Assembly: GCF_016808335.1 (NCBI RefSeq)
Contig: NC_053137.1
Location: 12,827,798 to 12,891,797, forward strand
Reading direction: 5' to 3'
DNA: 64,000 nt
Origin: Panicum virgatum
Taxonomy: Eukaryota; Streptophyta; Magnoliopsida; Poales; Poaceae
Of this stretch, positions 30,792-43,079 are shown piece by piece. A model generated the notes under the pieces. That model was not told where the DNA came from. It made no database searches and saw nothing but the letters and a program-made list of their open reading frames with translations. Both the position numbers and the translations under genes were made by a program. Every line of letters begins with the position of its first letter. The stretch's first letter is position 1.

Positions 30792-33700
30792 TTCTGAACC
30801 TTTGCTTGATTATTCTTTATAAACCTTCTCCTCTTCGACAAGGTACATATTAGACTTTGTTCAGAAATTAAGTGGAACTATTGAAAAGTGATGCCCACAG
30901 CTTTTAGCACTTTTCGTTACTTAAAATGATACTCGTAGCGTTAGCACGAGCATTACACTATTTGCTCAAGTTGACAAAAAGAGAATTACTTTTTTTTTCC
31001 TGAACCATAAATATGTAATGACTTTTGCAATGTCTAATCCAACTTGGCACCTAACCAGTTGGTTGTTTGATTTCATTTATTACGGAACGTTGCCATAGCA
31101 TTAGCACAGGCATCAAACTATTGTGGTATGGCCAAAGTATTTTTTATTCAACAACACTTTGTTGTCTCTTACAAACAATTGCGGTTGTACTGAAATTTCT
31201 CCATATCTTCTCCAACCAGATAAATACTACTACACATTTTAGCACATGTAGTAGTTTACACTCACTTGATGTGCATGGATAGCACCAAATGAGTTCATGA
31301 ATACTTCGGCAAGTTTGATCCCAAGCTGCTGGAGAGCTCAGAGCCCGATGCCATCCTCAAGCTCATCGTCCCGGTACAGGAACAAGGTGAGGTTTTGGGT
31401 GCAGGTTTTTGGATGGGTTTTGGGCGCAAAGTAACACCTTGTTTCATTTTTCATTTCCATTCCCCAGATGGAGTTCTCGCTTGGGACAAAGAGATGGATG
31501 CAAAGGGAGTGGAAGGAGAAGGAGGAAGTAAACAAGGCTGACGAGATATTTCCCATAACATTTGATTAACTCATCAGTTTTTTTTAGGCTATGAACAATA
31601 GCTATCTGTTGTGCTGCTGGAAATGAAAGAAACCTAAGGTTGAGGGTATACAGCTTTGAGTGGATCAGATTTTATAGAAGAAAAAACTTAAGGTAAAGTT
31701 TTTTCCTGGTTTCTGCTTGATCGAGATAGAAGATGGTAGCAGTAAGCAGTGTGCTACTGGATAAGAATAGAGCCAAGCAAAGATCCAGGTTGCTTCTTGC
31801 TATGTGCTACATGGGTCTCTTAGAAAATATCATAATAATGCTTTGGCAGAGTAGGCCAGGTGCATTCTCTTATGGGAGTGACCATCTGTGAGCTAGATAT
31901 TAGTTGTATCTCTACTTTTGATTGCATAATGACATGTTTTGCTTCCAAGGCCTATTAGAAGGGAGGCGATTATAAATAAATATTTAAATATATGCCTCTG
32001 ATCTGATGTAATAACTAAGACAAGGCCTAATCATCGATGCTCATATAACTCCAATGTTCTTTTGCGGATCATGAATTTCTTATATAACTCCAATGTTCTT
32101 TTGCGGATCATGAATTTCTTTGCAACAGCTGAACATGTCTGGCCATGCCGAGAGAAACACACGCTGCGAGATCTGTTCCTTATCCATTGCTACAAGTAAT
32201 GGATAACTAGACCCATTTATAAATAGCAGTTTAAATTGACCATCCATGGCTGGTTTGCACTCTGATAGTGCAACCACCTGGATCAAAGATTGATAACTAG
32301 ACCCATTTATAATAGCAGTTTAAATTGATCAAAGTTACCTATATTTTTTATGGATATTTTGTTGTGCACTCACATAGTTTTTCTTACCTTTTTCTTAAAA
32401 GCATTTTGCATATCACTATTCAACTTACTGTCTGCTAATTATGGCATAAAAATTAAAATTTTACCTCATGGTAACAAATGGGAAATTTCTGGAAGAATTC
32501 AATGCATGCTGCTTGTTTGTATGCTTTTGATAAGTTCTTTTGATTAGTTATTGATTATGTAATAATTGTTTATTTTTTTTGAATAGAATTATGTGATGCT
32601 GCACTTAAATATATTTATTTTTTTAACTCGTAGCATTAGCACTTAAATAATAAATGCATAGCTTTGTGTGTTTAATAATAACTTATGCCTATTTATAGTT
32701 TTTGAAGACGCTTGATAAATATAAAATTATTCTTTACTAAGTTTTTAGTAACACGTGTGTGCTGCACCCTACTAGAAAAATTCAATTTTTTTTTTGAGAT
32801 TTTGATGATATGTGGAGATAATTGTACAAGATTTTGAAAGCTTAAGGATTTTAGTTACCATCCCCCTCCTCTGTATTCAGGTGTTGCTAACAGGCCACTT
32901 AAAAATAACCCCACTGTCATTCTTTTCTATATCTATAAATCTGCTATGGCACAGCTTGATGGTCGATGTTGTATCTGTAGTAATTTAGATTGGTCCAGCG
33001 GATTACAGGTTGCTTAATCTGTGTGGAACAATAGAATAAGGATACCAAGTTGGTTTTTTGTTTTTTCCACTGATATCATAATTTTTACTTTTCTATAACA
33101 CAATACTCTTCATGTATCATAGAGCCCTAGCACCTTGTACCCATTATGAAGATGAGAGATGTAAACTATTCATCGAGCGGACACCCAGGACCATATTATT
33201 ATGGCAACTAATTTCATTGCTGACGAGTACAATTTTATCAAATATTAATCATTTATTTGTTTACTCGTACATATATGCAATATGTATTTTTTTTTCAAAC
33301 CATACACTTACTGGATGTTTGGCGGCATCTGAACAAACTTCAATCTCTTTGATCAATGCTGGAGGATACCTATAGGGTCAGCACTAGATGGTGATTTAGT
33401 ATTATTATTGATTATTGATATTTGTTAAAAAAATATTCATGCTACGTCATCAACACTTATAGTTTTTTATTGCAGATGTTAGATTAGCATACACACAGAT
33501 ATTGTCTTGCATGATGGCATCAAATTTGCGGTTGTGGCTCGAGCTGAGGAGCTAAACAGAGTTATATGATGTACCACGCTCAAGTTCTGAAGATTAAAAT
33601 TCTACAGCAAAATATATGCGCGAGTACATAACTAGCAGCTCGAGTCTTTTAGGAATATAAAAACTAAGGAATATTTGCAAAAGTCCATTTAGTTTATATA

Positions 33701-33986
33701 GAGTGATTGGTCCAGTATCAATAAACAAGGTTAATTTCTTTAGTAGTCATTTCTTGTAATGAAATTATTTTTAAAAAAACATTTTTCTACGTGCTTGTTA
33801 CTACCTTATACATATCATTTACCTATTTTTTTTATAATTATATGCTTTTTCCATATTTTGAATATTTTATCTATTTTCACCACTACTGAGACCTCGTTAC
33901 TTGTTGTCACCGAATATAGTTTCTAAAAATGTTTGTGGTAGCTAAAATTTAGTGTGGTTATTTTTTTCGCAACATTGTTCTTTGAA
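30790..33986. other. AT-rich DNA with small duplications and an exon-like pair at 31287-31545
   Basis: A plus-strand tract near 31287-31376 reads HEYFGKFDPKLLESSEPDAI then LKLIVPVQEQ, followed by a GGTGAGG donor-like word. After TTCCCCAG (about 31467) comes MEFSLGTKRWMQREWKEKEE. This resembles two exons of a captured gene, but I do not recognise it. A 41-bp tandem repeat (CAATGTTCTTTTGCGGATCA) lies at 32043-32124, and a 38-bp word (GATAACTAGACCCATTTATA) recurs at 32201 and 32291. AACACGTGTGTGCTGCACCC then TACTAG at 32750-32775 looks like a decayed Helitron end. Confidence 0.4.
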
Positions 33987-34016
33987 CACGTGCGTGCCGC
34001 ACGTGCACCCTACTAG
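33987..34016 (+). mobile_element. Helitron 3' terminus (hairpin plus CTAG)
   Basis: The perfect palindrome CACGTGCG/CGCACGTG with a 3-nt loop, seven bases upstream of a terminal CTAG followed by T, is the diagnostic structure of Helitron 3' ends. Confidence 0.75.
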
Positions 34017-34057
34017 TAATGCATATAGGACCCATAAAAAAAATATAGGAAAAAACA

Positions 34058-34900
34058 AAGACGAGAAAAAAATAGATACGAGATGAAGTCCGTGCTTGTC
34101 CCTAAATTGCAACTATTATTTAAGGAAAAGATCTATGCAAAATGTTTAAACATTTCTACCCAAAATAAAAAGTTTAAATTGCCCATATCCGAAAGAATGG
34201 TCATGTTTCGTGCTTAAAGTATGTCATAATTTTTTCTATTGGATCCATTAGACATGTTAATTGCAATATAATTCTAAAAAATCGCAGTGCTTTTGGGTGG
34301 CATTTTTCTTTCTCCCTGTCTGACAGGCTCAAATTCATTGTTTAGGCAGCTAAAAAAAGTACTGTTTGCACCAGTATAATTACATAAAAAAATCCAAATC
34401 TGTTCATCAACATGTGATATCCATTTTGCTCGAGAGAAGTAGGCCTACTGGCAGTCTTGCACAGAGCATGGGTTCAGGCACCCTGATCATTGATCATCTC
34501 GGGGCAGCACAAGAAACCTTAATCTCCCTCTCATTTGCCTCTGTTCTTGTATGAATTGTGGTGATTCCACCGCAGCTGAATGTGTGGTTGGCTTCTTGAC
34601 ATCACAACACTCTTCACCAGTGGCGGATGTAGGATTGGAGGCAAGAGGGGGCTGAAACAATAGAGATGTTGATTTGTGTGAAGATTTAATGGTGATTTGG
34701 AGGTCTTGCTACAATGTTTTACGTGTAATTAGGGGAGCTTAGGGGGGGCTTGAGCCCCCCTAGCCCCCCTCCTGTATCCGCCCCTGCTCTTCACACTTCT
34801 GATCTGGACTGAGAACGAACACGCTTCTGCTAGCAGTGAAGATCCTTGTTCATCGAGCACAATTTTGCTGCACTGTTACAAGCACACAGCGGTACTACTT
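34058..34900. repeat. Direct repeat copy B, homologous to 24492-25228
   Basis: The same ordered blocks as copy A with scattered substitutions and deletions, in the same orientation. It contains a hAT MITE (34618-34786) absent from copy A. It runs up to about 215 bp from the stop codon of the KDPG-aldolase relic, so this copy probably sits in its original place downstream of that gene. Confidence 0.9.
34618..34786. mobile_element. hAT MITE, 169 bp, TSD CTCTTCAC
   Basis: Starts CAGTGGCGGATGTAGG and ends, in reverse complement, CAGGGGCGGATACAGG, a typical plant hAT MITE terminus. The 8-bp duplication CTCTTCAC lies at 34610-34617 and 34787-34794. The empty site is visible in direct repeat copy A (GACTCTTCACGCTTCTG near 25129), confirming the insertion. 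Confidence 0.95.
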
Positions 34901-35114
34901 CTATATGGCTGTATTTGGGAGATGGAATCACTTCTTCTGCAAAAGGGCGGTATTCATTGATTTCCATTTCGTTGGCAGTGTTAGGGCCTGATATGTGCTC
35001 CACCGGAGAAGATCATATAGCGCAATGGCTAGCCAAAGGATATGTGCCTCACATTCTAGGCCACAAATCTGCTATGCATTGTCAGATGTGTCTCACTTTA
35101 TGGACTGCAACGCC

Positions 35115-37320
35115 TCAAATGTGGCTAGACTTGCAAGTTCTGAAATTTCCCTTCCTCATCAATTCTTTGTCAAAAATGGCATCAGACAACACCACTGCGG
35201 ATGCCCCTGCCTCCACATACCCCTTGATTGAACCTAAGACAGGCATAACATCATCAAATTGGAATGGCTCATACTTCAATTTCAATCAAAAACCAATATT
35301 GGAAAACAATTCCTTCGTGCTAACTAAACTGTGAATAATCCAAATGACATCCTTAGATGTTGCTATGGAATGTGTATTTACTCCATTCAGCTGTCGATGT
35401 TTCATTTGATACTGAACAGAATTGTTTATCTAGGCATCACTGGAGATGTAAATGCTGAACAAGGCTTCTTACCTATTTGGATTCCTTGAGAAGCAACCAT
35501 CGGTACATGAGGAAATGGTTTCTTCAGAGCAGACATGTACACCTCACCACCCATCGCTGACACTGGATACACCTTATAAAATTAGAACACAAACTAACTA
35601 ATGTCAGATGACCAGTAAATACAAACATTAAAGTACCTACTACTTTATTAGGAAACCAATTAGCAGATTAAATTGATTTGTGTAAACCATATGATGAAAA
35701 GGCTCATTCACAGTCATGTTTGGTTAATTTTCTGCTAAATCTCTCGAATCTACAAGGTAAACATGCCTATGAGAAGAAATGTGCAGTTATCAAACCTTAA
35801 CAACTTCTGCACCAGCACTACAGGCAGATAAAACCTGTATCAGATAAAAATATGTCAGTGAAAAAAAAACTTGACGCAACACAGGACTGCTATACTCCAA
35901 TTCTATGGAAGTTGACAGTTGTCATGTGATACATACTTCAGTTGGTGTCAGCACTCCAGGGATGTATAGAACCTTACTTTCTTTCTTCAAGATCATGGAG
36001 TATTTCCTAAGAATACAGTGTGCGCAAATTAATCAGAATCAAGTTAGAACTGATGATGTTAATGAAATGTGTTAAAGAAGTACAATGTGCATGAATAATC
36101 AATATCTAGTTACAGCTTATGACCTTGAAGAAGTGCACTAAAATACAGAATAGGTGCATGAATTCAATAAGCATCTAGTAAAAATTCATGATGTTAGCTA
36201 ACCACATTAAAAAAGTACAATGTGCATGAATCAATCAGCACAATTAATGATGTTAAAGAGCAGAACATGGAAAGCAGGCACATGATTAAGAGAAAATGAA
36301 GTGATATTACAAACGTGACAGGACACATCAGAAACTGTGCGCCAGCTCTCATTGCCAACAGAGTGATCACTTACCATGACTGTGCCAGGACTCATCAGAA
36401 ACTGTGCACCAGCTCCTATGGCTTTCCTTGCATCAGCAGCATTTAAGACCGTGCCAACCTAATTAGAAGAACATCAGTAGGTGAAAAAGTGGCAAGGATT
36501 ATGAATTGCTTGCCTATGTGCTTTAGAATTAAAATGATTGTGGTACAGGACAGCTGTAACAGAGTTTGACTACTGGCTATCACTTCAACTACAAATATAG
36601 TGATGCTTGTATAGTTTACTGCGGTCAAACACAAGAATATAACTATACAGCTTGCAAGTTCAGACACAAAAAATAATCATGAGTAATATGGACATTAAGC
36701 AAATTTCGTGCAAAAATATGGTACACATGATTAGACAAAACGCAACATCAAGGTATAAAATCGCGGGCTAAGACGTTTAGCGGAAGCCCTTCCAAAAAGC
36801 TAAAAGAGCTATAGCGAAAGCTATAGCGGAGCTATCCATTTAGCGGTTTGCAAAAAAAATATGCATAATGTGGCCAATAACATCAGTAATGCAACCAATT
36901 TCAGCAAATTTTTCATAGCCATACGTCCATAATACATATAAAATTAGAAGCATCATTGGTCTAACATTCTAAAATAGACTCAACACGTCTCTTGACTGCC
37001 TAACTGTGCCCGTGATGCTTTGTCTATAGTCCACCCTAGTTATATTGATTCTTTATTTCTTTTGGCTACATCTTTAGCGGAAGTAGCGGACATTTATTAT
37101 CACTAAATCCTATAAAAAACCCCTATAGCGGACAAATATTGTATAGCGTAGCGGGAGATCTCTTAAAAAGCTAATAGCGGACAATAGCGAGCTATTAGCG
37201 TGCGTTATCGGCGGTTCTTACTCTTCCGCGCGGAGGCACGCGATGACGCGCGAGCGCAGGATGGCGGCGAGCGCCCCCGAGGGTGCGGGCGGCGCGTGCT
37301 GAGCTCTCCGCCGCCGGCGA
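35115..37320 (-). pseudogene. 2-keto-3-deoxy-6-phosphogluconate (KDPG/KHG) aldolase, decayed
   Basis: KDPG aldolase splits KDPG into pyruvate and glyceraldehyde 3-phosphate (Entner-Doudoroff step). Minus-strand exons: about 37310-37225 (SGALAAILRSRVIACLRAEE), 36458-36375 (VGTVLNAADARKAIGAGAQF), 36006-35937 (EILHDLEE ... LYIPGVLTPTE), 35834-35796 (VLSACSAGAEVVK with the Schiff-base Lys region), 35572-35473 (VYPVSAMGGEVYMSALKKPF) and 35233-35115 (IKGYVEAGASAVVLSDAIFD, stop). Splice borders are intact for the last five. Defects: an extra GAAA in the 36006-35937 exon shifts the frame to a stop; the segment that should follow CLRAEE (family: LEVVMSTPGVLEV) is absent and AGCG-rich repeat DNA follows instead; the first exon's frame has no ATG; and part of the 36458 exon is duplicated near 36316-36352. 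Inactive copy. Confidence 0.85.
36760..37200. mobile_element. Unclassified repeat rich in TAGCGG/CCGCTA, beside KDPG exon 1
   Basis: Left side GGGCTAAGACGTTTAGCGG and right side AATAGCGAGCTATTAGCG enclose AT-rich DNA. AGCTATAGCG-type motifs recur at both ends in both orientations. It directly abuts the last residues of the first KDPG-aldolase exon. No target duplication was found, so the class is unknown (MITE-like). Confidence 0.5.
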
Positions 37321-37399
37321 GGCGGGGAGATGCAGCTGGGGTGGCGGCAACGCGCATGGGTGATAGTTTCACAACCCATCACCTGAAAAGGCTACAACG

Positions 37400-40105
37400 G
37401 TAATTATTTTGTAGAGTATTGATTTAGGTCGGCCTATTAGATAATTTAACTATTGTGATGAGGATATTGCCAGCTAATCAAAGGATACATGCATGCAGGA
37501 AAAGATAATACTCACGTCAGCCACATGCACACAGATTTGAGAAATAAAAAAAACTATAAATATTAAACCGAGCATCTATATTAAATTTGGATTTCATCAT
37601 TATCTTTTTCATGACAATATCTTCAAAACAAAACCACACTTGCCTATATTTGCACAATATTTTTTTAAAAAATCATTTTCTTTAATACTAAATAATTAGT
37701 TTCGAATACTAGGAACAAATAATTTAACAACACGAACAAATAATTATTTTTACGAACAAATTTTTTACACATAACAAACAAATAATAATGTAGAATGAAC
37801 AAAATATTAAACATCACGAACAAATGAGCTAATATGGCAGAACAATTTAATCTACATAGTGAACAAATAAATTATACGCCTCGAACTTTTATATTATGAC
37901 AGAGAGCAATAGAAACATATCAAATAAATATAAGAAGAATAGGTAAAAAAATGGAATAAAATCAAAGAAAGAAAATATAGAATAGAATAAGAATACACGA
38001 GAAGAAAAAAGTAAAAACTAGTTTAAAAGAAAAAGGATAAATTAAGATAAGAATACAAAAGAAAAATAAGTATAAATAAATGGAGAAAAAGACATAATTT
38101 TTTATAAATGTAGGCTTAGAATAAAATAATAGAATGAGAAAAAGAAAATAACGATGGAAAGAAAATTGTACATAAAAATCTAGTGGTATGAATATATAGT
38201 ACAAAAAGTTATACCGTCTCTCTGCCATCCTAGCTACTCACTAGTCCGCTAATAGAAACATTAGGAAGCAAACCCCCTAGCAACCTAGCAGGTTGTATTG
38301 GACCCACAACGTTAGTAACAAAAATTCCATCATCCAGCACCACATGAGCTACTGTGTTCAACTAAAAGAAGTTAATATACAAAGGAAAAAGAAAAATAAA
38401 ATAGAAAGAAAAAAGAAAAAAAGGAAAATTAGAACCCAAAAGAAATAGACGAAAGAAAAGAAAAACAGTAATAAAAAGATACACCTCAGCTTTTGGGTAG
38501 CAAACACTATGTGTGTTAATCACGTGGCCAGTGGCCACATGCTGCTGCGGCTAATAGGTCGCTAGTTGCATATTGCCTAGCTCACGTATGTAATCACGAT
38601 TGGCGCCCAGCTAGTATGTCAGAACTATAATTTCTATATTGGGCCGATTCGCTCCACCGAGACTACTTTGCTCTTTCAGACGATAGATACAAAATTTGTA
38701 GCACGAGTGATGCATAGTCTTTCCGACGGCAAACCGAGCTTCGGATAAGTCTAGTCTGTCGCCGGAGCTTTGGGAAATATCCATGGCTTTACATGAGTTG
38801 GGCACACGGGCTCAAACATGAGTTGGGCTGGGTCTAGACTGGGCTTATAGTTCAAGTGCGAAATGTTCCAAGCCCTCGTCATTTCTTTTTCTTTTTTTAC
38901 ACACGTTCTTACAAATGTCCTATATTTTTTCCAATCATTTGCTTTCCTGCATCTCCCTTTCCTATCATTTTTTTTTACTCCTTGCTATGAACCCTACTAT
39001 ACTACTCCAAAAATTAAAGAAAGCCTGTCTCCACACAAAGTACGGAGTACTCGTCATTCTTGCCGCCGAAAACTATGAAGAATTGAAGGCACTGTTAATC
39101 TCCCTGAGCCGCCTGTTGTGCTGCCTGGGCTGGCTCAGCAATGCTTTGCGCTAGCATGTAGGTCCGCGTGTTAAGATTCTTTAAGCTCTGTATAATCTCC
39201 TCATGTCTGCAAAAGTTTATTTTCCCGTAAATGGGCAATACTTGGGTCCTAGAGTGTAAGAATCCCGCTTAGGATTATAGGGTAGAAAGGGAGAAATCAG
39301 CAGGGAAGGGAGGAAGAACAGCAGCTAGAAGAGGAACACGAGAGGGATTCGAGTTCAGGATGGTTCATTTCCGTCATGCCCCCTATGGTTGTTCAAGTCA
39401 TCTAGAATTTTCTACGTGATTCAAGTACATTATTGTTCCTGATATGGGTGCAAGCTTGTGTCATACGCGCAATATTCTTTCAAATATCTGAGGGCTGCTG
39501 TGCATAAATAGGGGTATCAGATTCTAACACAGGACAAGTCACATAATGATTTGATATTCCATTACCACTGTTCATGCGCGATATTGGATTCTTTAAACCC
39601 TCTACGGTTGAATCACAAGGGGTGCAATAACATTAACCTAAAGTTATAATAAGTTACGGTCAAAGTTCCATCTCAATGACCATAGAGTTTTTCTTTTACA
39701 GTTTCTTATTCTCTAATAGAAGCTGCAGCATCCAGATGTAGAATTAGATTTTGCAAAAACAAAGAACAGATTATACAAGGGTACTAGTTGTTCAATATCA
39801 TGCTTTTTATGCAATATAACACCATACTTACTGAAGTATTTTGGACACCTGATAGATGTGGTACAAACAAAACTTATACAAGCACCGCATATGCATGACA
39901 CACTTGCGCAACCTTGTAGTATACCGTACCGTGGTTATGGTACCCACGGCAATTATTTTAACAACCCTGACTCTCGCTTTAAAAGCACAACCATTCAAAT
40001 AGACAATCCAAACAAAAATACAACCTCGCAGACTCGAAATTACATTGTGGCATAAGTGAAGAGGATGATGATGTTCATGACAGAAAACAATCCAAGGGTG
40101 TGACT
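37400..40105. other. Intergenic DNA, largely A/T-rich, no gene seen
   Basis: From 37.6 to 38.5 kb the sequence is dominated by AACAAAT, GAAAAAG and AAATAAG runs. From 38.5 to 40.1 kb there is mixed-composition DNA without recognisable domains. A segment near 39250-39370 (AGGATTATAGGGTAGAAAGG, AACAGCAGCTAGAAGAGG) could be an LTR remnant. The last few hundred bases are probably the 3' region of the ARM-repeat gene. Confidence 0.45.
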
Positions 40106-43038
40106 TTAATCAATTAAAACTGATATGGTCCTTGAACGTTCTCTATAGCAGCAGGATCTGCAACAACCAAAAAACGAGTGATGACAATTGGAAGAGTGAT
40201 GACAAAATTAAGATGAAAACAATGGATTCTAAAGGAGGAATCTAAATGTGGTCGGGCAAAAATAGTACCTTTCTTTGAAACTGGGGCTGCATTGAAGCTG
40301 TTGCCGTAATTCAGTTGCAAGGGAAGAGATGCATGAGATACTAGGCTTAGTAGGAACTCCGACACCACTATGAAACAACTTGAAGCTCTCAAGTTTTCTG
40401 GCAGTCTTTGCCACTTCATTCAGTTGCTCATACACACCACACTGCAGGAGTATTTCTATGTTCTTGCTGTTGTATTCTACTATCCAAGTCAGTAGTTCAA
40501 GTGTGGATCTCCTTATGCGTGGAAAATCAATAGTTGGGCACTTGTACAGTTCCAATATCTTTTTCAGCCTCTTGACCAATGTGTCTGCAGCAACATTGGC
40601 ATCATCCAGTGTTGTGGCAAAATCAATTGCATTCTGGGAAAAACAAATCTGCACCGCGAGTCCCATAAAGCTCTCTATTACTTTGCCTTCTTTAACCCAC
40701 AGGTTATTTTCCTATATATGTCCAAAGAAAGAAAAAAATGTGCAGTGCGATGTTAACTAAAAATGAAGTAGAAAATACCAAATGGAAAGAATCAAAGAAA
40801 CAACTGTCATTCTCTTACATGGGAAAGATTTTCATTAGTAGATGATTGATCCTCCAATCTCAACACTTCATCGGAGATTGCTTTGACAACCTAGTCCAAG
40901 TTTCAGAGAGACATGTTATTGTTTCCAAATTAGTTTAGTCAATGGAAGTGGTTGCGGTAAAAAAAAATTATGATGAGCAACGTAGTGAGCTGATGCAAAC
41001 ACAATAAATAGAGTAGACTGCATCCAAAGAATGAGTCAAGAAAAATTACCATTGGCAGCGCTTGGTCAATTACTTGCATGTGCTGATTAAAATTTTTTGT
41101 TCCAGAATAGGCACGCAAATTCTGCAGGAGTTTTGCATGCATACTTCTTTTGGGTTCTTCACCCTCTGCACAGATTATTTGTCTGATGATGCACAATGTT
41201 TCCTTGTCTAGATTACGTCCTTCAAAGTAGGCCATCATCTTTCTCTTATCTTTCTCTCCTTCAGAAGAAGAAAGCACCTTCACTATCTTCTCTAACTCTT
41301 GTGGACTGATTTCTTGTAGGAAAGCTTCGACATTGTTTTCGCACTCTGTAGTCAGCAGAATTAATGCTTTAGCAGCTTCTTCCGAGTGATTCACCGGTGA
41401 CGCTGAAAGTACATCTTCCAGATCAAGGCCTTGTACCACGCCTTGCATCGTTGTCGAATGTTCATGCATATGAAGTTCTTGTATGAAGGCTGACACTGGT
41501 AATGAAAAGCTTTGATCATGTAGTAAGATATTATTTTCGTGAATGAACAGCTTAAGCTGGTCCAGGTGGTCGCTGGCGGTGTACTCCAGAAGCAACAACT
41601 TTGCAGCCACTTTACTGAGATTCAGGTATGAAGCCTTGGAAAGTAGACAGTCCTTCAGATTCTTAATGATGTCAGGCAACTTGCCAACTTCTTCCCTAGC
41701 TGCCTCATGCACTGCTAAGCACGATATCACTCTTGTTGCTTCGAAATGATTCCAGATCATCCCAGAGTTGGTCAGGAAGTGAAAATCTTGTGATGAGCTT
41801 TCCCTCATAAATACCGCAGCACCAGTAACCGGTGAAGCGGCCAGCAGCTTGCTCAAGATATTGAGTGACATGCCAAGAATAATCTCATGGTCAATCTTCT
41901 GTAGGAAATGAGGAGGAAAGTCGTCTTCTTTCTCAAGTATAGGAATAATCTCTTGTTCAATCCAAGAGTTGGAAATTGTGTTGCTCGTGCCGCCATGACC
42001 GCAAAGGTTGGTGATGAGGCCTATAATCTTCAGCAGTAGTAGGTCACCATCGTCGCCTCTTGCCTGCCTACAGTTTTCCGGGTTGTCCGTGAGCTTGTCG
42101 AGAATCCGGAGACCGAACCAGAGTAGGTCGGCATCCATCTTGTTAGATGATGTGCTGGTGAGCAAGGAAGAAGATATGAGATAGAGGACTTCAGGGAACT
42201 TCTGCACCAGAAGGTCTGGGGTGAGTTTCAGCACTACTCTTGCAGCGTGGCCTCTGATATCTTGCTCCTCTGTGGTCCTGACGAAGCCCAACATGCTGAC
42301 CAGCTTCTTCAAAGTGTCATCATCGAGGGAAGCTCGAAGCCTCAGAAGGGTCAGGTTTCTGTACCTGACTGCCCTGAGGATGCGGTCCATGGCCCGAACG
42401 CCATCTAGCTGGTCATCCACCGAGTTGGAAACCGCCAGGTTGTTGGCAAAGGTGATCAGGTCCGTGTTGAGGGTGGCGCGAACATTCCCGGTGATGAACT
42501 CCAGGTAGTTCTCCTTCTCGTAACGGTTGAGGATCCGGTGGCCCGAGGGCCCAAATAGCCTGTACTGCTTCAGGGCCACCATCTTGAGGCCAAACACCAG
42601 CACGTTGAGCAGCATGCAGATGAAGATGATCCCCTGGGCAACAACCAGGCCGTAGAAAATGTTGAGGGACTGGCTGATGTTCCGGTGGTCGCCTTGCTGA
42701 AGCTGCTGGGGTTCCACGTAGTCTTGCTTCCGGAGACGCTTCAAGGACAAGACCATGCAGATGGTCACGGCCGCGACTTGGCACAGCCGCAGGACGACAT
42801 AGATGGCCATCCCGAATAATGTCTGACACTCGTACAACATGTTCAACCTCCACCTGTCCTCCTCTTGCTTCCTTTTGAGTCGTTCTTGCTTGCTCATCCT
42901 CATAGTACTTAACCTTCTTCTTATTATGCCTCCGTCTTGGTGAAGCTGAGGTTGGGTCTTTCTCCGCCTCCACCAGCTACGTTGCCGCTCGCGATCTGCG
43001 GTCTTGCTGCCCTTATTCAGTGCTTGTGGTGCGCGCAT
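40106..43038 (-). CDS. Large ARM-repeat-like membrane protein (BLE2-like, four exons, about 850 aa)
   Basis: Function not established. It resembles a plant-specific group annotated as ARM-repeat or BLE2-like proteins, from memory. Exons: 43038-41050 (663 codons), 40890-40819 (VVKAISDEVLRLEDQSS), 40711-40269 (MGLAVQICFSQNAIDFATTL through SPSFKER) and a short last exon near 40155. GT-AG borders hold and phases fit for the first three. Either of two last-exon frames is possible, stopping at 40106 or 40114; the phase favours 40106. The N-terminus is basic (KQERLKRKQEEDRWR). Two hydrophobic segments follow: LFGMAIYVVLRLCQVAAVTI and VAQGIIFICMLLNVLVFGL. The rest is Leu-rich helical, consistent with ARM-type repeats. 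The first ATG is 43038; MRMSKQER at residue 46 is an alternative start. It looks intact. Confidence 0.82.
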
Positions 43039-43079
43039 GAAAATCTGATGCCCCGGATCTTCGTAGCCTCCCAGAATCC

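Larger units (their letters stand above)
25229..34016. mobile_element. Helitron-like insertion carrying host gene sequence (left border uncertain)
   Basis: The right end is canonical for a Helitron: an 8-bp perfect hairpin CACGTGCG TGC CGCACGTG (33987-34005), seven bases, then CTAG followed by T (34013-34017). The left end is placed where homology to copy B stops; GGTACTGGTAAGTGTGCCCC at 25239 resembles the 5' region of grass Helitrons, but the canonical A|TC junction is not seen. The 8.8-kb stretch has no Rep/helicase gene and contains an NT5C-like gene without its first exon. It could be a nonautonomous gene-capturing Helitron or a composite of several insertions, since a decayed similar terminus lies at 32752-32774. 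Confidence 0.45.

Noticed and set aside
32750..32775. Second Helitron-like 3' end (GCTGCACCCTACTAG)
   Set aside because: The hairpin is imperfect and the next base is A rather than T. It was kept only as a possible decayed terminus.
41543..42973. Open frames of 68-186 codons within the ARM-repeat exon on either strand
   Set aside because: They overlap the 663-codon exon in other frames and have no domain of their own.
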